Source: CAYZPW01 sp964480475
GTDB taxonomy: Bacteria > B130-G9
Assembly: GCA_964480475.1 (NCBI GenBank)
Contig: CAYZPW010000069.1
Span: forward strand, 1-20,304
Direction: 5' to 3'
Length of the DNA stretch: 20,304 nucleotides
Position 1 is the stretch's first letter; the number at the start of each line of letters is the position of its first letter. The translations under genes were made by a program, and so were the position numbers. The notes under the pieces are model-generated. The model did no database searches, had not been told where the DNA came from, and was given only the letters and a program-made list of their open reading frames with translations. This document shows positions 1 to 8,153 of this stretch, one piece after another.

Positions 1-46
1 CGTGGGTTGCACCCACGGCTACGCACCTGATGCCCTTTCAGGGCAT
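1..46. repeat. REP-like double hairpin element
   Basis: Two perfect 7-bp stem-loops follow each other: CGTGGGT / ACCCACG with loop TGC at 1-17, and ATGCCCT / AGGGCAT with loop TTC at 30-46. Two short GC-rich hairpins in tandem are the layout of REP-type dispersed elements, and I recall similar sequences scattered in many environmental bacterial genomes. Only one copy is in the window and it is cut by the window edge, so its dispersal is not shown here. It lies upstream of an exported protein gene. The rest of the gene-free stretch to 293 holds only the promoter candidate and direct repeat listed separately. Confidence 0.6.
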
Positions 47-182
47 TGAAGCATCTCTCTCCAACGGTCCCCGCCTCCCGCCCAGATTGCATGAGCTTCT
101 GGGCCCAGAATCCCTCAAACTCAGCCGCCCACCACGTGTGCAAGCGCCTCAACGCATACTATCACGAGAACTCCTCTTAAGC

Positions 183-264
183 GAGTCTTGACTCGGCAAC
201 AGGATCCGGTTTAGTATGGATAGGCGCGTAAGATTTGCGATAGTCTTGGGCCGGCAATAGGATC
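183..264. repeat. Imperfect 24-bp direct repeat in the 5' leader
   Basis: Positions 183-206 and 241-264 agree at 19 of 24 bases, sharing AGTCTTG, CGGCAA and AGGATC in the same order, 58 bp apart. The first copy also holds a small inverted repeat CGAGTC TT GACTCG. They flank the transcription start predicted for the first propeller gene, so they could be a duplicated regulatory site or simply a decayed duplication. Confidence 0.35.
188..217 (+). promoter_or_regulatory. Candidate sigma-70-type promoter of first propeller gene
   Basis: TTGACT at 188-193 (5 of 6 to the -35 consensus) and TAGTAT at 212-217 (4 of 6 to the -10 consensus) are 18 bp apart, about 75 bp before the ATG at 294. Seen by eye only; no scoring was possible. 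Confidence 0.35.
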
Positions 265-293
265 AGCGATAGCGGGAAAAAGAGGGATGGACG

Positions 294-2111
294 ATGAAGC
301 GAGTCAAGAGTGTTCGAGCAATGCCCAGGTTTGGGCTAGCAGTTGCTTTGGTCCTGGCGCTCGGATTTGCCGCCCTGGAACTTGAAGAGGCAACTGCGTG
401 TCCGCTGCCGAAAGGCGCCTTGAAGAAGCTGGTCCCTGTCAACGCCAAGTTTAAGACCAGGAGCGCCGCGCCCCAGCCGGTGGTTGGTACTTCGGGTGTC
501 TTACTGCCTGCTGGCGTAAGCATGATGCCGGGTTTCCCGAGAGCCTCGGCCACGTGGTGTTGCGGGGCCGCGCTCTACTACGACGTGGACGATGCGGACA
601 GCACCCAGGAGGCGCTGATGCCATGCACGGCGGAATGCCTCGACTTTGACTCCCCCCAGATTCACAGGTGTTACGATTCCATCTGGGTCATCAAGTCGGG
701 CGGCTTGAATGCCCGTAACTTCCCCGTAACCATGACCGGTCATCCGTGCTCCTGTATGGCCGTTGCTGACATCGACGGCGACAGCAAGCCGGAAATCGCT
801 ATCGGTTCGGACATCAATCCGGCCTTCAGCGCCAAGTACCCGGACTCCAGGATTTATGCGTTCAACTCGGATGGGACGGCAGTGTCCGGCTTCCCGAAGG
901 ATGTTAATCGGGGACCAATCCCTGGCGGGATATGCATGGTTGATCTGGATGGTTGGAAGGTAGGCGGGGATAATTATCCTGAAGTGCTTTTTGGGACCAG
1001 GGGTTGGTACGACCTCCTCCAACCGCCACAGGCGGGAAAGATCACAGCCGTCAATGCCGACGGGAGCTACATCGCTGCCTGGGACAAGGCTCCGGATGAC
1101 TACCATGTGACAAACTCGCCAGCAGTTGGTGACCTGCTGGGAGGCCAGAACTTCCCCGGGAATGAGGTCGTGTTCTTCGTCAACCGGTTCTATACACCTG
1201 GGGGCCAGGTGCAGTATGTTTCCCAGAGCCGGCTCATCGTCTTCAAGCGAGACGGCACACAGCTTGCAACTTATGACATCGGCGATGTGGCTGGACCGTC
1301 ACGTGCCTCGATGTCCTCAGCGGCGATCGGCAAGACCGTGCAAGATGTGGTTGGACCGTCACCTGACTCGATGTCCTCACCGGCGATCGGCAAGATCGTG
1401 CAATACCAGGATCAGAACATAATCAGCAATATCGTCGTGTGCTCGGGTCCAGGCACTCGGTGCAGTCCGGTTGCCGACGGGAAGGTCTGCGTACTGCACC
1501 TGGCGCCCAACGGAACACGGGCAACGATCGTATTAGATTGGTCTGTTGAGGCGAGTGTTCAGCGGTGCCAGAGTCTTGGCAATGAAGTCCCGGACAAGTT
1601 CACGGCCGATCCTGCCATCGCGGACCTGGACAATGATGGCCAAAACGAGATCGTGGCGCTTTCGGACCAGGGCACGCTATACGTTGTTGACTGCTTTGGG
1701 ACGATGTTTACCATAACCACCGCGACGACGGCAACCTGCGGTTCAGGCCATTTTCACGGCTCGTCCCCGCTGGTCTTCGACATTGACGCAACGCATACGG
1801 ATATGGAGATAATCGTGGGGACCTCCCCAGACATAGACCGCACGCCCGGATACATCTTCGTTTACAAGTATCGCCAAGGAGCCCCGCTGAGCAAGCTCTA
1901 CGATATTGGACCCTTCTCCGACAAAATCACTATGACGCCGGCGCTGGGCGACATTGACGGGGACAACAAGACTGATATAATCGTTCAGGCGCTGACAGGG
2001 GGCTTGATCTACTGCTTCGAGTTCGACAATTCAACCTACAGCGCGGCCATCAATTCGAACGGCTGGCCATGTATGGGCCGAAACGCTGCAAGGACCCATT
2101 GCGCCGATTGA
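294..2111 (+). CDS. Exported FG-GAP/VCBS beta-propeller protein
   Basis: This 605-residue protein has an N-terminal signal peptide (basic start, hydrophobic stretch about 13-28, possible cleavage near ATA-C at residues 33-36). FG-GAP/VCBS-type calcium-binding blades follow: ADIDGDSKPEIAIGS (158-172), VDLDG near 216, ADLDNDGQNEIVAL (443-456), FDIDATHTDMEIIVGT (495-510) and GDIDGDNKTDIIV (552-564). The C-terminus, WPCMGRNAARTHC, resembles the WPMFGxDxxxTG tail seen at the end of related secreted propellers. It has many cysteines (about 18), which suggests disulfides outside the cytoplasm. The ATG is preceded by an AGAGGGA ribosome site. A 60-bp tandem duplication lies inside (residues 331-370). 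The family works in adhesion or carbohydrate and protein binding; the ligand here is unknown. Confidence 0.9.
   Translation: MKRVKSVRAMPRFGLAVALVLALGFAALELEEATACPLPKGALKKLVPVNAKFKTRSAAPQPVVGTSGVLLPAGVSMMPGFPRASATWCCGAALYYDVDDADSTQEALMPCTAECLDFDSPQIHRCYDSIWVIKSGGLNARNFPVTMTGHPCSCMAVADIDGDSKPEIAIGSDINPAFSAKYPDSRIYAFNSDGTAVSGFPKDVNRGPIPGGICMVDLDGWKVGGDNYPEVLFGTRGWYDLLQPPQAGKITAVNADGSYIAAWDKAPDDYHVTNSPAVGDLLGGQNFPGNEVVFFVNRFYTPGGQVQYVSQSRLIVFKRDGTQLATYDIGDVAGPSRASMSSAAIGKTVQDVVGPSPDSMSSPAIGKIVQYQDQNIISNIVVCSGPGTRCSPVADGKVCVLHLAPNGTRATIVLDWSVEASVQRCQSLGNEVPDKFTADPAIADLDNDGQNEIVALSDQGTLYVVDCFGTMFTITTATTATCGSGHFHGSSPLVFDIDATHTDMEIIVGTSPDIDRTPGYIFVYKYRQGAPLSKLYDIGPFSDKITMTPALGDIDGDNKTDIIVQALTGGLIYCFEFDNSTYSAAINSNGWPCMGRNAARTHCAD
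1284..1403 (+). repeat. 60-bp in-frame tandem duplication within the propeller gene
   Basis: Two abutting 60-bp units (1284-1343, 1344-1403) differ at only 5 positions and encode 20 residues each, starting DVAGPSRASM and DVVGPSPDSM. All five differences change the amino acid (A/V, R/P, A/D, A/P, T/I); none is silent. The unit contains the SSPAIGK strand that usually opens an FG-GAP blade, so the duplication adds an extra half blade. Confidence 0.9.
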
Positions 2112-2237
2112 CCCAGGGATGAGTGATTTGCGCAGGAGGGCCAGTTCACAAAGAAACGTATTGGGGGGACACAGGCAGCCGATTAGATCGAAAGGACCAT
2201 CCCTGATCTTGATCGGATGATGAAGGAGACGACACTT

Positions 2238-4094
2238 ATGACCAAAGGACTGTGGCGCTTGGCTGTGTGCGCAGCGATTCTGTCTCTCTCTGTCTCAGCA
2301 TTCTGCGGGATGGTTGGGTCGCTTGATCTTGACGGCCAAGAGTACGGCTACACCAACAACATCTGGGGACTGGGCGACGTGTGCGTGCCTTTCGTGCCAG
2401 GCGTGAGCTACCCCGATTTCATCTTCACGTCGCACCCCTATAGCTACCTGATATTCGGCGGCAGCTATAATGAGCGCGAGTGGAGCGACTGGCCCAACCA
2501 GGTCAAACACTATAAGCTCAAGATGGACCATTGCTCTTGGTGGATGGGCATCTGGGTCACAGGCAACGGCGACATCAACGACGACGGCGATTCTGACGTC
2601 CTGGTTGCCGACACGAGGCATCTCAACTTCGAGCACAAGGGCTGGAACGAGAACTTCGGCGTCTGCTATGTCCTACACAACATTGTCGAGCCGGCCTCGG
2701 GCGCCCGCACCGAGCTCGATTTGGGTAACCCCGGCTCGATGGCCGCGGTAGCAACGATAACGGCGGACCAGGCGCAGTCGCGGTTCGGCTGCTGCTGCGA
2801 GATAATCGGCGACGTTGACGGCGACGGATACGAGGACATTCTCATCGGTGAGAGCGGCTGGAGCCCTTTAAGTGCGACCGCCAGGCGCGAGCGCTACGAG
2901 TGCGGTAGAGCATATCTCTTCTACGGAAGCGACACGTTTGGCGACACTGGAACCACCGCGGCCGGGATAGTCGTGCTGACGGGTGAAAATCGAAACGATC
3001 ACTTTGGCGCGGCTGTTAGCTCGGCGGGCTACCTCGACGACGACCCCATGGCAGCCAATAAGTTCGTTGACTTCGCAATCGGAGCGCCGTGGTTTGACAA
3101 GTCGGATGGCGCAGCAATCGTCGATAACGCAGGGCGCGTCTATATCTTCTTGGGCGCTGACTCAACGATCACAGCGACACACGCCACGGATGCCAACATA
3201 ATAATAACGGGCGAGTGTGCGGACAGCTTCTTCGGCTCCGCGATTGGCACAGGCGATTTCGACGGCGACGACCGAGACGACGTAATAGTTGGCGCGCATG
3301 GTTATGACAACCAAAAGGGCAGGGCCTACCTCTTCTTGGCCAGCTCGCTTACCGCAGATGCGGACGGCCTCGTTGACGCCTCGCAAGCGGACGTCATCAT
3401 CGAGGGGAATGAGGCCGGAGACCTCTTGGGCAGCGCTGTCTCCTCGGCCGGGAGGTTCTGCGACGCCTCTTCCGCGTCCGACGCCCTTATAATCGGCGCC
3501 CCCGGAGCCGACAACGGCAAAGGAGCGTTCTACGTCTTCGATACGACAGCCTCAAAGACGTTCATGCTCGCTTCCGAAGCCGTTTACACGGGCAGAGGCT
3601 CTGAGTGTTACGATTACCTGGGCCTTTCGGTTACTGAGCTTGGGGATGTGGACGGCGACGATGATTGCGACGTTGCGGCCATTGGAGAAGGCTCAATACT
3701 AATTCATGACAGCACATATACGGCACAGGCGCCAACGATCGAATGCTCATTGAACGGCAGTAGCTTCTCGCCTGGCGACATGTTCGCAGGGTCAATAGAA
3801 GCCGATAACCAAGCAGCATCTATTGCCGTTGATCTTTATGTCGGCCTTATCATGCCGGATGGTCTGATCATCTCCATTACCGATGGCAGACTTGAGGCTG
3901 GCTTGCATCCCTTCGTTTCTGGGTTTTTCGTGCCGCACGGTTTCCATTATGGCCCGGCGGTGATACTCGAGCTCATCGTACCGGCAAACGTATCGTCCGG
4001 TGATTACATCTACGCCGCCGCCTTTACCAAGCCGGGCGAACTCGATTTGATTGGTGAGGTCTCGTCTTGCCCATTCAGAGTTGATGCGCGGTAA
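2238..4094 (+). CDS. Exported integrin-alpha-like FG-GAP propeller protein
   Basis: The ATG at 2238 is chosen because AAGGAG lies 9 bp upstream; an in-frame ATG at 2217 would add only seven residues and has no such site. The 618-residue product starts with a signal peptide (hydrophobic about 7-22). Calcium-binding FG-GAP blades follow: GDINDDGDSDVLVAD (111-125), GDVDGDGYEDILIG (191-204), the 275-282 region leading to IGAPW, GTGDFDGDDRDDVIVGA (337-353), ALIIGAPGADNGKG (416-429) and GDVDGDDDCDVAAIG (469-483). Recurrent G(R)AYLF/VYIF strands close the blades, as in the seven-bladed integrin alpha propeller. Residues about 498-618 form a separate beta-rich domain without FG-GAP motifs. It lies 106 bp after the first propeller gene, same strand. 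Likely a cell-surface or secreted binding protein; partner unknown. Confidence 0.9.
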   Translation: MTKGLWRLAVCAAILSLSVSAFCGMVGSLDLDGQEYGYTNNIWGLGDVCVPFVPGVSYPDFIFTSHPYSYLIFGGSYNEREWSDWPNQVKHYKLKMDHCSWWMGIWVTGNGDINDDGDSDVLVADTRHLNFEHKGWNENFGVCYVLHNIVEPASGARTELDLGNPGSMAAVATITADQAQSRFGCCCEIIGDVDGDGYEDILIGESGWSPLSATARRERYECGRAYLFYGSDTFGDTGTTAAGIVVLTGENRNDHFGAAVSSAGYLDDDPMAANKFVDFAIGAPWFDKSDGAAIVDNAGRVYIFLGADSTITATHATDANIIITGECADSFFGSAIGTGDFDGDDRDDVIVGAHGYDNQKGRAYLFLASSLTADADGLVDASQADVIIEGNEAGDLLGSAVSSAGRFCDASSASDALIIGAPGADNGKGAFYVFDTTASKTFMLASEAVYTGRGSECYDYLGLSVTELGDVDGDDDCDVAAIGEGSILIHDSTYTAQAPTIECSLNGSSFSPGDMFAGSIEADNQAASIAVDLYVGLIMPDGLIISITDGRLEAGLHPFVSGFFVPHGFHYGPAVILELIVPANVSSGDYIYAAAFTKPGELDLIGEVSSCPFRVDAR

Positions 4095-4133
4095 GTTGGC
4101 TACTCGCCTAATAACGGAGGTTCCTGCACGGCC

Positions 4134-4853
4134 ATGTGTGCCCGATCTACTTACTACGTGATAATCTGCGTCGTTCTTTGCGCCTCATTTCTCGGCTGTG
4201 CTAACCGACCCATGTACAACCCCGACTATATGTCGGCGCAGCAGTTCGATGAGATCGCGCGGGACGTCCTGAAGCCCGTCTATCCGCTGCTTGCGCAGCA
4301 GATACTTAACGATTATCGGATCGTCTTCGGCAAGTGTCTCGACGTAGGTGGGGGCGCTGGGTACTTGGCGATCGAGCTTGTGCGGCGTTCGGGGCTTTCG
4401 GCAACTGTGCTGGACATCGACCCTGAGGCAATAGCGCTTGCGAAGCGCAACATTGAGGGGGCAAACCTTACTGATAAGATAGACACTGTTGTCGCTGATG
4501 CCGCTAACACGCCTTTCGCCGACAATTCATTTGAGCTGGTCGTAAGCCGTGGGTCATTTCCGTTCTGGGAGGACAAGGTTGGCGGCTTTCGCGAGGTCTA
4601 TCGCGTGCTCAAGCCCGGCGGGATTGGGTTCATAGGCGGCGGCTTTGGGCGCTATCTTCCCGTGCAGCAGCGCCCCCAAATAGTCCAGGCCCTGCGCAAA
4701 CGGGTCCCCGGGCTTGACGTCGGCCACATACCGAGGCTCAAGATCGCGAAGATACTGCACAAGGCCGGTATAGAGGACTACGCTATCCAGCGTGACGCAC
4801 CTCCCCATTTGACATGCCCCTGCCAGGTCTGGATCGAGATACATAAACCGTAG
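4134..4853 (+). CDS. Class I SAM-dependent methyltransferase with lipoprotein-type signal
   Basis: The 239-residue protein has a Rossmann methyltransferase core: motif I LDVGGGAGYLAIEL (69-82), acidic strand-2 end VLDIDPEA (92-99), motif II/III region VVADAANTPF, then NSFELVVSRGSFPFW and RVLKPGG (157-163), the usual post-motif of methyltransferase type 11. Its first 26 residues look like a lipoprotein signal: hydrophobic 8-20, then FLGC with Cys22. The next Met (residue 27, position 4212) would give a cytoplasmic enzyme but has no ribosome site, while GGAGG lies 13 bp before the chosen ATG. A C-terminal CPC motif is present. It starts 39 bp after the second propeller gene, so co-transcription is likely. 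Substrate unknown; an exported SAM enzyme would be odd because SAM is cytoplasmic. Confidence 0.85.
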   Translation: MCARSTYYVIICVVLCASFLGCANRPMYNPDYMSAQQFDEIARDVLKPVYPLLAQQILNDYRIVFGKCLDVGGGAGYLAIELVRRSGLSATVLDIDPEAIALAKRNIEGANLTDKIDTVVADAANTPFADNSFELVVSRGSFPFWEDKVGGFREVYRVLKPGGIGFIGGGFGRYLPVQQRPQIVQALRKRVPGLDVGHIPRLKIAKILHKAGIEDYAIQRDAPPHLTCPCQVWIEIHKP

Positions 4854-4877
4854 TTCCGAGTTTGTGTTTCAAGTTCG

Positions 4878-4907
4878 GGGCGCTCGCCCGTTTCCCCAAC
4901 GGGGAAA
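4878..4907. terminator. Paired stem-loops between convergent genes
   Basis: GGGCG CT CGCCC (4878-4889) is followed at once by TTTCCCC AAC GGGGAAA (4891-4907). They sit in the 64-bp gap between two convergent genes, where a bidirectional terminator is expected. Neither strand shows a long T run after the stems, so intrinsic termination is not certain. Confidence 0.4.
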
Positions 4908-4917
4908 ACTCCTAAAC

Positions 4918-5622
4918 CTATTCCATTATCCGGTTCGCGTTCTGATTCTCTCTCATCATTTGATTTACGAGCCGGTGCGCGGCCCTCGTCGTTTCGGGCA
5001 GCCGGAACTTCGGCGAGCATGAAAGCACAAGCTCCACTGCTGTTTTAAGATCAGTCTTGTGGCCAATCGAGACGAAGACGGGCGACACGTTGGCCCGCGT
5101 TCTTAAAACGGCGCCCACGAGCTCATCTCTGTGCACTAGGTCGGTGGTCGCGCCCCTCTGTGGCCCGGGCGTGTCGTATTCACCAACAAGCCGCGATTTA
5201 GCACAGCCTATCGTCGGGACGTCCAATATGAGACCCAAATGACAGCCCAGGCCCAAGCGCCTGGGGTGGGCGAGCCCCTGACCATCGACTATCACAACGT
5301 CAGGAATCATGTCGAGCGCCTCGAACGCCCGAACCAGCCCCGGTATCTCACGAAATGACAGAAGCCCCGGAATGTATGGGAATCCGGCGTCGATTATGGC
5401 CGTCTCTTGACGCACCGGCCTGAGCCCGGGGAAACTCAGAACGACGACCGCGCAGTAGCATCGGTTTGTGCCGCTGGAATACGAAACGTCACACCCGGCA
5501 ACGTGCCTCAAGTCATCAATTCTGAAGGTTGAGCGTCGAATGACCATCTTGGCGAGATCGCGCTGAAGCCTGACTGCCTCAGCATAGGAGACGTGCCACG
5601 GATGTAGGCTCTCGACCTTCAT
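4918..5622 (-). CDS. nfi: Endonuclease V (deoxyinosine 3' endonuclease)
   Basis: The 234-residue length is typical for endonuclease V, which nicks DNA at the second phosphodiester bond 3' of deoxyinosine and so starts repair of deaminated adenine. All family landmarks are present: the first catalytic Asp in GCDVSYS (Asp45), the wedge motif FPYIPG (81-86) followed by LSFRE with catalytic Glu92, DGQGLAHPRRLG with Asp113 and His119, and the Lys in GCAKSRLVG (Lys142). Near the C-terminus SIGHKTDLKTA and RLPETTRAAH match the conserved tail that holds the last metal-site region. The ATG at 5622 precedes MKVE; only a weak AGG ribosome site is seen. It faces the methyltransferase gene head-on and has no functional link to its neighbours that I can see. 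Confidence 0.97.
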   Translation of the reverse strand: MKVESLHPWHVSYAEAVRLQRDLAKMVIRRSTFRIDDLRHVAGCDVSYSSGTNRCYCAVVVLSFPGLRPVRQETAIIDAGFPYIPGLLSFREIPGLVRAFEALDMIPDVVIVDGQGLAHPRRLGLGCHLGLILDVPTIGCAKSRLVGEYDTPGPQRGATTDLVHRDELVGAVLRTRANVSPVFVSIGHKTDLKTAVELVLSCSPKFRLPETTRAAHRLVNQMMRENQNANRIME

Positions 5623-5723
5623 TGACCTACAATTAAACTAAGCACCCAGTATGCAATGGTGCTAGACGACTTATGTCGGTTTCAGCTCACAGTCCCAAAC
5701 GGGCAGCTCAAAGTGCCCCAGCC

Positions 5724-5759
5724 AAAAAAACGGCCGAGCAGCTCTCACCACCCGGCCGT
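5724..5759 (-). terminator. Rho-independent terminator of the FN3 gene
   Basis: On the - strand a stem ACGGCCG / CGGCCGT closes a 22-nt loop and runs straight into seven T. It begins 25 bp after the FN3 gene stop codon, the correct place and orientation. Confidence 0.85.
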
Positions 5760-5784
5760 GCGTTCGCTTCGTATTTGTGTGCGC

Positions 5785-7881
5785 CTATCTCACCGTAACG
5801 TATGGGAACACGGGGCTTTGGTTGCCGTCGGTGTCGGTCGCAACGATTTCAAGGACGTAGCTGCCAGTCGCAAGCCCTGGCTCAACGCTTATCGTGGTGT
5901 GGAACATATTGTCGCCAGCCACGTCGTCGCCATGCGTCCCGTCATCGTAAAGGAGTATCCCGGCAGGAATGCCCATGTAGTAGAGCTCCACCCTCTCGAT
6001 CTCGCCCGAACCCGTGTATGGGTCCACGACCGCCATGATCGTGAGCTCGCCACCCATGGTGGAGCTAACCACCGAGCCCATGAAGCCTCCGGCCAGGATC
6101 AACGGATACTGGTCGGAAATTGGGTCCGCGGGAGGCGCAAGCGCTGAGGCGCTGACCACCAGGCTCTCATCTTGGCTGCCATCGAGATTATAGAGCACCA
6201 ACTTGTAGTAGTAGGTGATCCCAATCGCAACGTCATTGTCGGTGTAGCTGTAGCTGTGCGGCTCCGAGCTCGTTCCGGCCGCCGGTATCAACTCGCTCGT
6301 AATGATGCCGAAATCACCGTTTGCGCGCTCGCACCGTGCGACGTGCCAGCCCAACGCGTCTTTCTCGGAGGCCGTCGTCCACTTTAGTGTTATCCTCCCG
6401 AAGCCGGGCACCGCCTCGAACGATGACAGCTCAACCGGCATCGAATCCGTCCAGGCGATATTGGACATGGGCGAAGTATTGCCAGCGTCGTCGGTGGTCT
6501 TGAGCGCGAAGTAATAGACGGTTGAGGCGTCAAGCCCCTTGACGTGCACCTTCTGAGGGCTCCCGGACGAGAGTGGGCTATTACCCGTAAACTCATCAAT
6601 ATAGGGCACATTCGTCCCGCTCCCAAAATCCGCGTCGCTTTCAAATATCGTTGTGGAATAGCGGATATCATAAGACGCAGCTCTTCCGTAGTTGCCATCG
6701 TCGCCCGGCGCCGTCCACCGGAGGGTGATAGTGGAGCCCTCTCCCCTTGGATAAGCTTTTAGGTCCTGAACCGCAGCCGGAGGAGTCCTGTCTTGCCCCT
6801 GTGCACCATAGAGGATGATGCTGCCATCGGCGTAGCCCTCGGCCAGCGTTTCCCCACCGTCGCCTTCCCTACTCTCCTTGATCCTGGCGATGACGTAGTA
6901 GATGTTGCCCGCTCGGTCGCTCGAATCATCGAACACGATCGAAAACTGGTTTAGCTGATCTCTCACCATAATCGGAAGCAGACTGCGCCTGACGTCGTCC
7001 GACGGGTCGCCATCAATGTCCGTATCGGTATAGACAATCACGTAAGCCAGCACGTTAGGATCGAGGTCCTCCCATGCCACCGTAAATGAATCACCAACCG
7101 GAACATACTCGGTTCCCGACGGCTCCTGAACGTTGATCTGATATTGCTGGGTGTGGTCAATCATCACCCGACCCAGCGAGGCCTCGGAGTACGACCAATC
7201 GGGGGCGTTCAGACTTCCCTTTGTCTTACCGATTATGTAGTAACTCTCGCCGTGGGGAAGGTCTTTCGTCTCCCACTCAAAAACGCCCGGCGTAAACTCT
7301 GGATACCCGAAGAGGTCAGAGGGCCCCATGATCTGCCCCTCGCCGCCAGGCTCCCTATCGACGTCATAAAACAGCCAATAGTAGCCATTGCCTCTCAACT
7401 GGAAGATAAGCGTGATGGCCCGGTCCGCGGTCACATCCGCATCCGGCCCAACTCTTATCACTGGCTCCATTATACGGTTTATGTAAACCGTGCCCAGGCT
7501 GTAGCTAGTACCGATCCAGGGCTCGTTCTCATCCGGCGACATCTTGATCTTACCAACAATGTACCACTCCGTCAGATTCGGCATGTCGTTGGTATCCCAC
7601 CGATACGAGGAGAACTCGGACGCCATTAGCGGCAGCGGATTTATCAAAACCTCTCCGCCCTCCTCGTTGTCCGCGTCGTAAAAGAGGCTGATATAGCCGA
7701 AACCGCCGTCGAACCATTGGATAAGGAATGTCCCGTCCGGGTCCGGCCACTCCCTCGAGCTTACCGGGCTCCCCATGGTTATAAAGATGTCCGGTGCCTG
7801 CTGGGCGACTGCACTGCCCCACAGGCCGAGCATGACAACTGTCAAGCCCACGCAAAAAAAGCATCTACACAAGTGTCCCAT
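5785..7881 (-). CDS. Large exported FN3-domain protein
   Basis: A 698-residue protein with a signal peptide (hydrophobic 8-24, cleavage after AVA at 24-26). Three similar modules of about 100 residues fill 29-355; each has an acidic FYDxD-EEGGE-type strand (66-79, 171-184, 283-297) and a later WYIVGKI / YYIIGKT / YYVIARI strand. A fibronectin type III domain follows (about 366-480; DLKAYPRGEGSTITLRWTAP and VYYFALKTTDDAGN). A second FN3-like unit (481-582) opens with PVELSSFEA and KWTTASE, a segment common in surface proteins of several environmental phyla. The last 110 residues hold DDGTHGDDVAGDNMF, an acidic loop seen in extracellular beta domains. The ATG has a GGAGGAG site upstream. No catalytic domain was recognised; probably a surface-binding or structural protein. 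Confidence 0.85.
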   Translation of the reverse strand: MGHLCRCFFCVGLTVVMLGLWGSAVAQQAPDIFITMGSPVSSREWPDPDGTFLIQWFDGGFGYISLFYDADNEEGGEVLINPLPLMASEFSSYRWDTNDMPNLTEWYIVGKIKMSPDENEPWIGTSYSLGTVYINRIMEPVIRVGPDADVTADRAITLIFQLRGNGYYWLFYDVDREPGGEGQIMGPSDLFGYPEFTPGVFEWETKDLPHGESYYIIGKTKGSLNAPDWSYSEASLGRVMIDHTQQYQINVQEPSGTEYVPVGDSFTVAWEDLDPNVLAYVIVYTDTDIDGDPSDDVRRSLLPIMVRDQLNQFSIVFDDSSDRAGNIYYVIARIKESREGDGGETLAEGYADGSIILYGAQGQDRTPPAAVQDLKAYPRGEGSTITLRWTAPGDDGNYGRAASYDIRYSTTIFESDADFGSGTNVPYIDEFTGNSPLSSGSPQKVHVKGLDASTVYYFALKTTDDAGNTSPMSNIAWTDSMPVELSSFEAVPGFGRITLKWTTASEKDALGWHVARCERANGDFGIITSELIPAAGTSSEPHSYSYTDNDVAIGITYYYKLVLYNLDGSQDESLVVSASALAPPADPISDQYPLILAGGFMGSVVSSTMGGELTIMAVVDPYTGSGEIERVELYYMGIPAGILLYDDGTHGDDVAGDNMFHTTISVEPGLATGSYVLEIVATDTDGNQSPVFPYVTVR

Positions 7882-7964
7882 TTCCTTGCTCCTCCCTAAG
7901 TTGTAGGCTCTGTCCTAACACCACCACTCAAATGAAATGCTAATCCGCCACCTTCGTACTGTAT

Positions 7965-7992
7965 TTGATAGCTTTGCGCCTCCGATTGTCAA
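7965..7992 (-). promoter_or_regulatory. Candidate promoter of the FN3 gene
   Basis: On the - strand a perfect TTGACA (7992-7987) and TATCAA (7970-7965, 4 of 6 to consensus) are 16 bp apart, about 85 bp before the FN3 start codon. It gives that gene its own promoter apart from the RDD gene upstream. Confidence 0.4.
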
Positions 7993-8000
7993 GACCCTAT

Positions 8001-8023
8001 CGGCGAGGAGTCTCCGCTCGCCG
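8001..8023. other. Stem-loop upstream of FN3 promoter
   Basis: CGGCGAG and CTCGCCG form a perfect 7-bp stem around a 9-nt loop, just upstream of the promoter candidate. It may be an operator or an RNA hairpin at the end of the RDD transcript; no protein is known. Confidence 0.3.
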
Positions 8024-8124
8024 TTCATCGAGTCTGCGAGTCGCCGTGGGGCGGGCTCTTCGACGAGACAAAAACGGGAGAATCCTCCCATCACCGGGAA
8101 CTTCGGCGGACGAGAATGGGAAAG

Positions 8125-8142
8125 GGGGAGTGAGCAATCCCC
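8125..8142 (-). terminator. Weak terminator-like hairpin after the RDD gene
   Basis: GGGGA and TCCCC flank an 8-nt loop about 12 bp after the RDD stop codon on the - strand, followed by CTTTCCC rather than a clean T run. Weak evidence. Confidence 0.25.
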
Positions 8143-8153
8143 GTTGTGAAGCC

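Noticed and set aside
501..1106. A 201-codon - strand frame opposite the first propeller gene
   Set aside because: The + strand has signal peptide and FG-GAP motifs; the antisense product has no recognisable feature.
5701..5718. GGGCA / TGCCC hairpin after the FN3 gene terminator
   Set aside because: Only 5 bp with an 8-nt loop, no T run; the neighbouring hairpin with seven T is sufficient.
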